27,486 nucleotides of DNA from CAZBDV01 sp964490765. Lineage in GTDB: Bacteria; Cloacimonadota; Cloacimonadia; Cloacimonadales; JAJBBL01. How positions within the stretch are numbered: position 1 is the first letter of the stretch; every line of letters begins with the position of its first letter. Positions 16,688-24,373 of this stretch are shown one piece after another. The translations under genes and the position numbers were made by a program. The notes beneath the pieces were generated by a model, which had not been told where the DNA came from, did no database searches, and worked only from the letters and a program-made list of their open reading frames with translations. Where the stretch lies: the NCBI GenBank assembly GCA_964490765.1, contig CAZBDV010000031.1, positions 1 to 27,486 on the forward strand, in the 5' to 3' direction.

Positions 16688-17632
16688 ATGAAGAAGAAAG
16701 CCGTATTAGCCCTGGGTGGCAATGCTATACTGAAAGCTGGTCAGAAGGGTACCGTTGAAGAGCAGAAGAAAAATACCCATGAGAGTATGCAGGGAATAGT
16801 CAAACTTATCAGAGAGGGTTACCATCTGGTGATTACACACGGTAACGGGCCTCAGGTTGGCAATATGCTCATCCAGCAGCAGGCCGGAATAGAAATGAAC
16901 GTTGCCCCGCTTCCACTGATGTTCCTTAATGCAGCAACCGAAGGTACTATGGGCTATATGATAGAAGAATGTCTGGAGAATGGACTGGCCGAAGAGAATC
17001 TTGATGTTCAGGTTTTGACTGTCATTACCAGGGTTCAGGTAGATAAGAATGATCCCAATTTTCAAAATCCTTCCAAACCGGTAGGTCCCTTTTATAATCA
17101 GGAAACAGCTGAACAATTGAAGAAAGAATACGGCTGGCATATCGTTGAAGATGCCGGCAGAGGTTATAGACAGGTAGTCCCCTCACCAATTCCTGTAGAT
17201 ATCCCCCTTGCCTCTACGATCAAAGAGCTTGTTGAAGAAGGTGTAATAGTAATCGCCTGCGGTGGTGGCGGAATACCCTTTATCAAGAACGAAAAGGGAA
17301 ATCTGGAGGGTATAGATGCCGTAATAGACAAAGATTTTGCTTCAGCTCTGCTTGCTGAAGAGATAGAGGCCGACCTGCTGGTGATCCTTACAGGAGTGGA
17401 TAAGGTAGCCATTAACTTCGGTAAGCCTGATCAGAAAGAACTCGATACCCTAACTGTCGCTGAAGCTGAGAAATACCTCGCCGAGGGACAATTTCCGGCT
17501 GGAAGCATGGGCCCGAAGATCAGGGCTGCAGTCAACTTCCTCAAAAAGGGAGGCAAAGAAGTGGTAATAACCTCAGTTGAGCGTGTCGTTGATGCCCTGC
17601 ACGGTAAAACAGGCACCCTTCTCAAAGCTTGA
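16688..17632 (+). CDS. arcC: Carbamate kinase
   Basis: Catalyses reversible transfer of phosphate between carbamoyl phosphate and ADP; in fermenters it usually makes ATP from carbamoyl phosphate. The 314 residues match the family length. Motifs: LALGGNAI at 7-14, THGNGPQVGN at 50-59, the EDAGRGYRQVVPSP stretch, IACGGGGIP, GVDKVAINFGKP and GSMGPKI. All are typical of amino-acid-kinase-fold carbamate kinases. The ATG at 16688 has AAGGAG about seven bases upstream. No arginine deiminase or ornithine carbamoyltransferase gene is next to it in this window, so the carbamoyl phosphate source is unclear. The neighbouring upstream gene is the COG2403-type GTPase, separated by a terminator. Confidence 0.96.
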   Translation: MKKKAVLALGGNAILKAGQKGTVEEQKKNTHESMQGIVKLIREGYHLVITHGNGPQVGNMLIQQQAGIEMNVAPLPLMFLNAATEGTMGYMIEECLENGLAEENLDVQVLTVITRVQVDKNDPNFQNPSKPVGPFYNQETAEQLKKEYGWHIVEDAGRGYRQVVPSPIPVDIPLASTIKELVEEGVIVIACGGGGIPFIKNEKGNLEGIDAVIDKDFASALLAEEIEADLLVILTGVDKVAINFGKPDQKELDTLTVAEAEKYLAEGQFPAGSMGPKIRAAVNFLKKGGKEVVITSVERVVDALHGKTGTLLKA

Positions 17633-17834
17633 TACTGTGTGATTCCCTTGCTGTAAAGAAATATACCCTCTTCACAAACATTACAGTAATCTATTATTGT
17701 AGCATATTATACGACTATCTTGAAGGATTAGATTTCCCCTGGCAAAAATGCAATTATCAGACAGCAATTACCCTTGACAGATAAGTTTCTAACCACGAAG
17801 CTGCTTCATAGACAAACTTCTTCTGGAGGGTTAG

Positions 17835-18854
17835 ATGAAGATAGCATTGTTACTATTCCTTTTGCTGATAATGGTCTCAGGTATACTTACAGCCCAGGAG
17901 CTTCTTCCAATTAGACCACATAATCAATGGGCTTCCTTTATGGGTTCTCTTAAATCCTGCTCCGATTATCTCGGGTTTGGATATTCCAGTGCCTGGATTA
18001 ATGGAGTTACTGGCCATGCTTTCCTGCTCAATATGCATCCTGTTGTATGCCCGAGCGGGCCTGTTGCTTTCGAGCACGATTTTATCCTGGCAAATGCCGA
18101 ATCTCTGGGATTGAGTTTTACCAGTATCAAAGCCCATAAAACCAATCCCGAATTTAAAGAACTACAGAAGGAAGCTTTCGATGCTACCCAAAAAGCTCTG
18201 GCAGATAACAAACCGGTATTTGGCTGGGAATTAAATATCCCCGAATATTACCTGATTATTGGGACAGACGATAATGGATACCTCTATTATGATTTCGACG
18301 GAAGTGTCGGACACAAACCGTGGGATGAGTTAGGAGAATCAGATATCGGGCTGCTGACAATCTATATTGTATCTTCCCTGGAGAGAGAACCAGACAGAAG
18401 AGAGCAAGTTCATACTGCTCTCGATTTCTTTAATGATTATCATACCAATCCCGAACAATATGCATATGAGGGATATACTCAGGGTAGCAGAGGTTATGAT
18501 GTCTGGATTGAAGCTCTAAGTGAGGATAAGGCAGATCCATGGGGGTTAGCTTATAATACTCAGGTCTGGAGAGCAGAAAGGATCAATGGCCTGAACTTCC
18601 TTGAAGAGATCAAATCAGTATTAGGAGATAAAGATAATTATGAAGATCTGGATATCGCCATTAACGAATACAGGATGGTTGTTAATAAACTGAGTGAGAT
18701 ATCCGGATTCTATCCCTTCCCTCCCCAAAAAGATAAGATCTCTGAAGCAGATGTCAATCAGACTGTGCCGCTCCTTAGAGCAGCGAGAGATTCAGAGATA
18801 AGGGGAATCGAGGCTGTGACACGTTTCAGATCACATTTTAACCGAGTAAAATAG
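17835..18854 (+). CDS. Secreted C39-like / BtrH N-terminal-like domain protein
   Basis: A 339-residue exported protein with a clear signal peptide (about 1-20, M-K-I-A followed by a Leu/Ile core and a likely cut after LTA). After it comes a segment that resembles papain-fold BtrH_N/C39-like proteins: SFMGSLKSCSDYLG (C42), GVTGHAFLLN (H61), VVCPSGP (C72), and later KPVFGWELNIPEYYLIIGTDDNG. The His of classical C39 peptidases near the last strand is not present (PEYYLIIG), so peptidase activity should not be assumed. The C-terminal ~150 residues look helical (TALDFFNDYHTNPEQYA, VWIEALSEDK) and have no motif I know. GGAGG precedes the ATG. It has 202 bases of non-coding DNA upstream and convergent neighbours, so it is probably monocistronic. 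Confidence 0.75.
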   Translation: MKIALLLFLLLIMVSGILTAQELLPIRPHNQWASFMGSLKSCSDYLGFGYSSAWINGVTGHAFLLNMHPVVCPSGPVAFEHDFILANAESLGLSFTSIKAHKTNPEFKELQKEAFDATQKALADNKPVFGWELNIPEYYLIIGTDDNGYLYYDFDGSVGHKPWDELGESDIGLLTIYIVSSLEREPDRREQVHTALDFFNDYHTNPEQYAYEGYTQGSRGYDVWIEALSEDKADPWGLAYNTQVWRAERINGLNFLEEIKSVLGDKDNYEDLDIAINEYRMVVNKLSEISGFYPFPPQKDKISEADVNQTVPLLRAARDSEIRGIEAVTRFRSHFNRVK

Positions 18855-18956
18855 CTGTATTATTTCGGGGTTTTTGCAAGATTACTGGCCAAAGTACTGG
18901 CTGCTATTCGGCTGCAACATTCATATAAGCGTGATAACCTGTTTGCTGATGTTACA

Positions 18957-19388
18957 TCAGTATTTCACGTCCCGGTGCTGTATGTTATCATACATTGTGC
19001 GCAGTATTTCCCGCGATGCTTCATGCCCCATGTCAGACGCTCTGCTGAAATAATAAACCGCCCTGGAATAATTGCTCTCTTCCGAATATATCCTTTTGCT
19101 GATCCGGTTCGGCTTTCCCCCGATCAGTGAACGATCAGCCCCCTCCTGATTATGTAAAATACCATATACCAGGCCGATTCTGTAAAAGATATCTGCTTTC
19201 TCCGGCTCCTGTTCCGCTGCTAATAGATAGCTATCCAGAGCACCGTAATAATCACCTTCATTACGCAACATATCCCCCATTTCCAGATATCTTTCACTCC
19301 CATCTATTACCTCTCCCCCTCGAGTGCATCCTGCGATAGAGAGAATCATCAGCACTGCCAGGAAAATATCTGTCCTAAACAAATTCAT
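18957..19388 (-). CDS. Small TPR/Sel1-like lipoprotein
   Basis: A 143-residue putative lipoprotein. The signal peptide ends in a lipobox (L-S-I-A-G-C, Cys21), so it should be anchored in a membrane facing the periplasm or outside. The mature part has two TPR-like units (RYLEMGDMLRNEGDYYGALDSY and ADIFYRIGLVYGILHNQ) and, after a linker, a Sel1-like unit (YSRAVYYFSRASDMGHEASREI). Such repeats usually mediate protein contacts. The ATG at 19388 has GGAG eight bases upstream. No partner gene is adjacent on the same strand; the neighbours on both sides are on the plus strand. The exact function is unknown. Confidence 0.8.
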   Translation of the reverse strand: MNLFRTDIFLAVLMILSIAGCTRGGEVIDGSERYLEMGDMLRNEGDYYGALDSYLLAAEQEPEKADIFYRIGLVYGILHNQEGADRSLIGGKPNRISKRIYSEESNYSRAVYYFSRASDMGHEASREILRTMYDNIQHRDVKY

Positions 19389-19695
19389 GCGAGTTACTCC
19401 TCGTGTATCTTCTATTTTACCTCTCTTGTCTAACTCTCTAATGAGTGTTTAATTACAGTTTGTAGCAAAAATCACCCTGTCAAGGGATAAACAGTGACCC
19501 TCAATATCCTGCAGACATTATATCACTGAAAATATCTCTAGAGTTGAACACTCAGAAAGAGATTGACAGCCTGCAAGTCGGAAGAAAAACTAACAGAAAG
19601 GGATAACACAGGCATATAACAACTTATGATTTTCGGGTAGATTAGAAGCAATTCCGGTGATTTTCTGTTATAAGATAAAAAGCGAGGTTCATTAG
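19389..19695. other. Divergent intergenic region between two lipoprotein genes
   Basis: A 307-base spacer with no open frame that I can support. On the minus strand TTGACA (complement of 19478-19483) and TGTAAT (complement of 19452-19457) could be promoter boxes for the TPR lipoprotein, but the 20-base spacing is poor. On the plus strand a TTGACA at 19563-19568 has no matching -10 box. The plus-strand lipoprotein has a GAGG about nine bases before its ATG. I see no tRNA, repeat or terminator in the rest. Confidence 0.4.
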
Positions 19696-20430
19696 ATGAT
19701 TAAGATAATACTGTTACTGACTGTTCTGATATTATTCACTGCCTGCAGTGAAGATTCCACAATTGATCCCGGAGTCCAGTATCACGATACAATAATGCCT
19801 CTGGCTGTTGATAATTATTGGGTATTTGCCGATTCGACCTTTAATCCTCCACACGAACCGGTAGTCGATACGACCAAGATCGGGATTACCGGTTTTAGAG
19901 AGATAACCTACGAAGGGGAGAAACATATTGTCTATTTCTGGAACTGGTTCAGAATGCCGGAGAATACTCCTCAGACCCTCAAGAACTGGATGAGGAATGA
20001 AGAGGAGGGGTTGATTTATTACGGTCAGCAAATAGGGTCCTGGACATCTGATGTCAACAGGATACTCTTTCTCAAGTATCCGGCAGAGGTAGGAGATGAA
20101 TGGGCATATACCGATGCCTTTACCATCAGATGTGTCTCCACATCATCTAATTTCAGTACCCCGCTCGGTGATTTCGATTGTATTGTCTATCGGGTAATAC
20201 CGAACGAGAGTAACCGGGATGAATCATCCATTCTGCTCACCGGATCCAATACTTCCGTTCCTCAACGGGACGAAGAGGTCAGGCATCTCTACTTTGCTCC
20301 GGAATTTGGCTATATTGGTGAGACAACAACAGTAAACGGCGAATTAAAAGCGACTAAAACTCTGGTAGATTACAATGTGAAGATACCGGAGGAGAGGTTG
20401 TCGCTTCCTGATAGACTGCTATCCCCCTGA
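19696..20430 (+). CDS. Orphan lipoprotein of unknown function
   Basis: A 244-residue putative lipoprotein. The signal sequence ends in the lipobox L-F-T-A-C (Cys17). The mature protein is beta-rich with many Thr, Tyr and Trp: MPLAVDNYWVFADSTF, then FLKYPAEVGDEWAYTD, FSTPLGDFDCIVYRV and LYFAPEFGYIGETTTVNG. This arrangement ('...VGNYWVY...' early, '...YFAPGVG...' late) recalls beta-sandwich lipoproteins common in FCB bacteria, but I cannot name the family. No enzymatic motif is visible. The start is ATG at 19696. It is convergent with the downstream protease gene, with 48 bases between them. Confidence 0.8.
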   Translation: MIKIILLLTVLILFTACSEDSTIDPGVQYHDTIMPLAVDNYWVFADSTFNPPHEPVVDTTKIGITGFREITYEGEKHIVYFWNWFRMPENTPQTLKNWMRNEEEGLIYYGQQIGSWTSDVNRILFLKYPAEVGDEWAYTDAFTIRCVSTSSNFSTPLGDFDCIVYRVIPNESNRDESSILLTGSNTSVPQRDEEVRHLYFAPEFGYIGETTTVNGELKATKTLVDYNVKIPEERLSLPDRLLSP

Positions 20431-20478
20431 TAAGCCTATCCTGTCTATATAAATCGGGATCTTCGCTTGCTATTTTTG

Positions 20479-21690
20479 TCAGATATCTAGCTCTATAGCA
20501 TCGAATTCGATGCTGAAGGTTCTCTGACCACGGTAGATTTCCATTTCTATCCTGTCTCCGACAGTAATTTCCGAGATCGCTATCTCGGCATCAGTACTGT
20601 TTCGGATCATAATATTATTGATCTTCTTGATGATGTCACCCCGTCTCAGCCCCGCTTCAGCCGCCGGACTGTTATCCTCAATGATGCTGACAATGACACC
20701 ATTCAGATCCTCCAGTTCCAGATAGGATGCAATCATCGGGCTGAGATCCTGAATCTTGAACCCGAACCAGATCTGTCGTTTTCTGCCGTATTCTATGATC
20801 TCATCTGTAACCCTTATTATCCGGTTAATCGGAATGGCAAAGCCAAGTCCGATATTCCCACCCGATTCAGAAAAGATAAAGGTATTGATCCCGATCACCT
20901 CTCCCAGGATATTGACAAGTGGCCCACCGCTGTTACCAGGATTGATAGCTGCATCGGTCTGGATCATACCCTGATATATCTTGCCGCCGGTATCCTGCGA
21001 GAAGTTTCGTTGAGTGGCAGAAACAACACCTACCGAGACACTCGGCTTACTATCCTTAATCAGGAAAGCGTAGGGGTTACCGATAGCAATCACGGTCTCT
21101 CCCAAAAGAAGATCGTCTGAAGTCCCGAAAGGAACTGTCGGTAGATTGTCAGTCTCGATCTTCAAGACTGCTATATCGAGGACACTGTCAATCCCCATGA
21201 TCTCTGCTTCGAATTGACGCTTATCTTCGAGTATAACCTTGATCTGGGTCGCACCCTCTACAACATGAGAGTTGGTGACAATATAGCCATCAGAATTATA
21301 TATTATTCCGGAGCCTATGCTCTGTACTTCTCTCCTGTAAGGACGTTGATCGAAGAAACCGAAAAAGGGATTATCGAAAGGATTGGTATATCTTCTCACT
21401 ATCTGAGTCTTGATCACATTGACACTCACTACAGCCGGTTCAGTCAGCATTACCGCTCTGGTTACTGCATTGGACCTGGTGAGTTGATAATCGTCATTAC
21501 TGCTCTGACGTTCACGTTGAACAGGATAGGTTGTAACAACTTCCTCTACCTCACCCCGGTCTGCTACTCTGGTATAGACGCTTTCCGTAACCTGTTCCGA
21601 CTCAGTGGAATGCTGCCAGAACAGCTGATATAATATCAGATTGACGACCACCACTATCAGTACTGTCATTAAGATATTACTCGCCTTCAC
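20479..21690 (-). CDS. HtrA/DegP-type serine protease with one PDZ domain
   Basis: Envelope quality-control protease of the trypsin-like S1C family. The 403 residues begin with a hydrophobic segment (about 7-24) that probably works as a signal anchor, so the catalytic part is outside the cytoplasmic membrane. The complete triad is visible: H142 in VTNSHVVEG, D172 in SVLDIAVLKI, and S254 in NPGNSGGPL. A single PDZ domain fills about 303-395 (SPAAEAGLRRGDIIKKINN). One PDZ plus an anchor fits DegS/HtrA-type proteins better than two-PDZ DegP. The start is GTG at 21690 with AGGAG seven bases upstream. ruvB lies 85 bases upstream on the same strand. Confidence 0.95.
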   Translation of the reverse strand: MKASNILMTVLIVVVVNLILYQLFWQHSTESEQVTESVYTRVADRGEVEEVVTTYPVQRERQSSNDDYQLTRSNAVTRAVMLTEPAVVSVNVIKTQIVRRYTNPFDNPFFGFFDQRPYRREVQSIGSGIIYNSDGYIVTNSHVVEGATQIKVILEDKRQFEAEIMGIDSVLDIAVLKIETDNLPTVPFGTSDDLLLGETVIAIGNPYAFLIKDSKPSVSVGVVSATQRNFSQDTGGKIYQGMIQTDAAINPGNSGGPLVNILGEVIGINTFIFSESGGNIGLGFAIPINRIIRVTDEIIEYGRKRQIWFGFKIQDLSPMIASYLELEDLNGVIVSIIEDNSPAAEAGLRRGDIIKKINNIMIRNSTDAEIAISEITVGDRIEMEIYRGQRTFSIEFDAIELDI

Positions 21691-21775
21691 TTATGTTCTC
21701 CTCTATTCTCTATCATTCGTTATCCGTTAAGATACTATCAATTTTATCTTTAATAACCGTCAGGTCGGTAATTTC

Positions 21776-22807
21776 TTACTCTTCGAATTCATCCAGTATA
21801 CTCTGCTCTCCAGTCAGTGGTTTCATTCCGAAATGTTTGTAAGATTTAAAAGATGCCTTTCTCCCCTGTGATGTTCTTTCCAGAAAGCCCTGTTGCACGA
21901 GATATGGTTCGTAGATCTCCTCTATTGTGCCGGGATCTTCACCGACAGCAACCGCCAGAGTCTTAAGTCCTACCGGGCCACCTCTATAGTTCTCGATAAT
22001 CGTCATTATAATCCGCTTATCCATATCATCCAGGCCTGCATGGTCAACATTTAGCATCTTCAGGGCTCTGATAGCAATATCTTTCGTTATGATACCGTCC
22101 CCCTTGATCTGGGCATAGTCTCTTACCCTTCTCAACAGACGGTTAGCAACTCGCGGTGTTCCCCTGCTTCTTCTGGCAAGTTCTATTGTTCCTTCTTTCT
22201 CTATCGGGATATTCAGTAATCTGGCTGAACGTTTGATGATCTTTTCGATACTCTCCAGGTCGTAATAGTCAAGTCGAAGAACAATCCCGAACCGTGCTCT
22301 CAGTGGTGAAGTCAATAACCCTGCCCTGGTGGTAGCTCCGATCAGGGTGAATGGTTCAAGGTCGATACGAAAGGAGCGGGCATTTGGCCCACTATCGATG
22401 ATGATCTCGATCCGAAAATCCTCGATTGCGGGGTAGAGATATTCCTCTACCACGTGATTCAGGCGATGGATCTCATCTATGAAGAAGGCATCGTTACGCT
22501 GCAGGTTGGTCAGAACTCCGGTCAAGTCTGATGGTTTTTCCAATACCGGCCCGGAAGAGACCTTCAGTTCGACATCAAGCTCGTTCGCTATGATGTGAGC
22601 GAGTGTAGTTTTGCCCAGGCCCGGTGGACCATAAAAGAGTATGTGGTCGAGCGGTTCTCCTCTCTGTTTGGTTGCCTGTATTGAGATCTCCAGGATCTCC
22701 TTCAACTGCTCCTGCCCGATAAACTCCTTCAACGACCTGGGACGTAATGTCCTGTCAAACTCCTGCTCTTCCAGCAGTTCGTTCGGGGTTGTTATTCTCT
22801 CCATCAC
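21776..22807 (-). CDS. ruvB: Holliday junction branch migration ATPase RuvB
   Basis: Hexameric AAA+ motor that drives branch migration with RuvA. The protein has 342-343 residues: RTLRPRSLKEFIGQ opening, Walker A GPPGLGKTT, Walker B FFIDEIHRL, sensor 1 region with the arginine finger ATTRAGLL, sensor 2 RGTPRVANRLLRR, and the C-terminal winged helix with the usual GGPVGLKTLA and EPYLVQQGFLERT. The GTG at 22807 is directly followed by ATG at 22804; GAGG lies nine bases before the ATG, which is the likelier start. ruvA and ruvC are not in the window. It lies 77 bases after mnmE on the same strand. Confidence 0.97.
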   Translation of the reverse strand: MMERITTPNELLEEQEFDRTLRPRSLKEFIGQEQLKEILEISIQATKQRGEPLDHILFYGPPGLGKTTLAHIIANELDVELKVSSGPVLEKPSDLTGVLTNLQRNDAFFIDEIHRLNHVVEEYLYPAIEDFRIEIIIDSGPNARSFRIDLEPFTLIGATTRAGLLTSPLRARFGIVLRLDYYDLESIEKIIKRSARLLNIPIEKEGTIELARRSRGTPRVANRLLRRVRDYAQIKGDGIITKDIAIRALKMLNVDHAGLDDMDKRIIMTIIENYRGGPVGLKTLAVAVGEDPGTIEEIYEPYLVQQGFLERTSQGRKASFKSYKHFGMKPLTGEQSILDEFEE

Positions 22808-22884
22808 CTTCTTCCTCTATATATTGTTATATAACTCTTATTCTCCGGCACTTCTGGGTTCATCTCTGCCTGTAACCGGCTCGA

Positions 22885-24294
22885 TTATTTACCGATACAG
22901 AAGCTGGCAAAGATCCGGTTGAGCATATCTTCGGTAGTTATCTTCCCTATGATCTCCTCCAGAGCGGAACTCGCCTCTTTCAGATCGAAGGCGGTGAATT
23001 CATAACCGAGATTCTCCTCGAGTGACCTCAAAGCATTTTCTATGCTCTTCAGACAATTCTCAACTGCTTCGATCTGACGCATATTGGAGAGTATACCATC
23101 CTCTATCCTGGCTGATTTTAACTCCAGTTCAACTATCAGTTCTCTCTTCAGATCTTCGACCCCTCTGCCTGTTTTAGCAGATATAATGATAAAACCTTCT
23201 CTTCTGTATTCGTCAATCTTTTCTTCTGATAATATATCTGCTTTATTCAGAACCCTGATCAAACGAGAATACTCTCCTACCAGGCCCTGTTTTTCATAAT
23301 CTATCCCCTGTTGCTCTCCATCTTCCATATAGATGATTCTGTCTGCCTGCTCTATGAGTTCATTGGTTCGGGCAATACCGATAGCTTCAATTTCTTCAGC
23401 AGAATCTCTCAAACCTGCTGTATCATATAACCTGACCAGATAACCATTAATGGAGAGTGACTCCTCCAGATAGTCACGCGTAGTTCCGGGTAAAGGGGTC
23501 ACAATTGCCCTCTCTGTTTCCAGAAGATAATTAAAGAGACTCGATTTCCCGACATTTGGTGCTCCGATAAGTGAAACCTTCAAACCCTCTCTAATGATCA
23601 GCCCCTCTTTCCCCGATGCCAGAAGTTGCTCTAACTCCTGTCTCAATCTCTGCAGGTTCTGTTGCATTTTCTTCCTGTCTAACACAGGCAGGTCTTGCTC
23701 GCTGAAATCTATCTCCAGTTCCAGCTCTATGCGATATGAAGTTAATTCTTCCAGCAAAAGAGCTATCTTCTTGTAAAGACTCCCCTCAAGCTGGCTAAGA
23801 GCAGCCCTGTGTGAATGCTCTGTCCGGGCATTAAGCAAATCACCTACGGCTTCAGCTCTTGTCAGGTCTATCCGGTTATTGTAGAAAGCGCGTCGCGTAA
23901 ATTCACCCGGCCTGGCTATCCTGGCAGTTCTGAGTATCAGTTGTATTATCTCTCTGATGATAAAGGGATTACAGTGACAGGAGATCTCCAGGACGTCCTC
24001 TCCGGTATAACTATGGGGAGCAGGATAGGACGAGAGTATAACTTCATCGATTATCCGATTCTCATTTGCGATAATACCAAACTGACGCTTCTTATCCCTC
24101 AACTCCCCCTCAGAAATTACTTTACCCTCTTTTATAAGGTCATCCTGAGGAGTACGGCCTGATAAGCTTTTAAAATAGGGTAATATTGAGGCGAAAGCTG
24201 CCTCGCCGCTTACCCTGATTACTGCCAGCGCTCCCCTGCCCATCGGGGTTGAAAGAGCCACTATTGTATCAAAGGTGATCATTTCGTGCTTCAT
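22885..24294 (-). CDS. mnmE: tRNA U34 modification GTPase MnmE (TrmE)
   Basis: With MnmG it makes the cmnm5 modification on U34 of certain tRNAs using methylene-tetrahydrofolate and FAD. It has 469 residues. The N-terminal folate-binding domain begins DTIVALSTPMGRGALAVIRVSG; the helical domain follows (ARPGEFTRRAFYNNRIDL). The inserted G domain has G1 GAPNVGKS 244-251, G2 TTRD 271-274, G3 DTAG 291-294, G4 NKAD 350-353 and G5 SAKTG 372-376. The C-terminal CIGK motif with the catalytic Cys (466-469) is intact. The ATG at 24294 has a weak ribosome binding site; an ATG four codons later (M-I-T-F-D) is an alternative. dxs lies 79 bases upstream. Confidence 0.97.
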   Translation of the reverse strand: MKHEMITFDTIVALSTPMGRGALAVIRVSGEAAFASILPYFKSLSGRTPQDDLIKEGKVISEGELRDKKRQFGIIANENRIIDEVILSSYPAPHSYTGEDVLEISCHCNPFIIREIIQLILRTARIARPGEFTRRAFYNNRIDLTRAEAVGDLLNARTEHSHRAALSQLEGSLYKKIALLLEELTSYRIELELEIDFSEQDLPVLDRKKMQQNLQRLRQELEQLLASGKEGLIIREGLKVSLIGAPNVGKSSLFNYLLETERAIVTPLPGTTRDYLEESLSINGYLVRLYDTAGLRDSAEEIEAIGIARTNELIEQADRIIYMEDGEQQGIDYEKQGLVGEYSRLIRVLNKADILSEEKIDEYRREGFIIISAKTGRGVEDLKRELIVELELKSARIEDGILSNMRQIEAVENCLKSIENALRSLEENLGYEFTAFDLKEASSALEEIIGKITTEDMLNRIFASFCIGK

Positions 24295-24373
24295 AACTCT
24301 GTATTTCCGGAAACCTGTCGCTCAGAAGGCTCTGATTCGTGATTGAATAGATCAAGCTCGAAAGTAAATCCGG

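Noticed and set aside
17774..17779. TTGACA upstream of the secreted C39-like protein as a promoter -35 box
   Set aside because: No -10-like sequence lies 16-19 bases downstream.
18946..18960. Inverted repeat CTGATGT-T-ACATCAG at the end of the TPR lipoprotein gene as a terminator
   Set aside because: A one-base centre cannot form the full hairpin, the remaining stem is short, and no U-tract follows on either strand.
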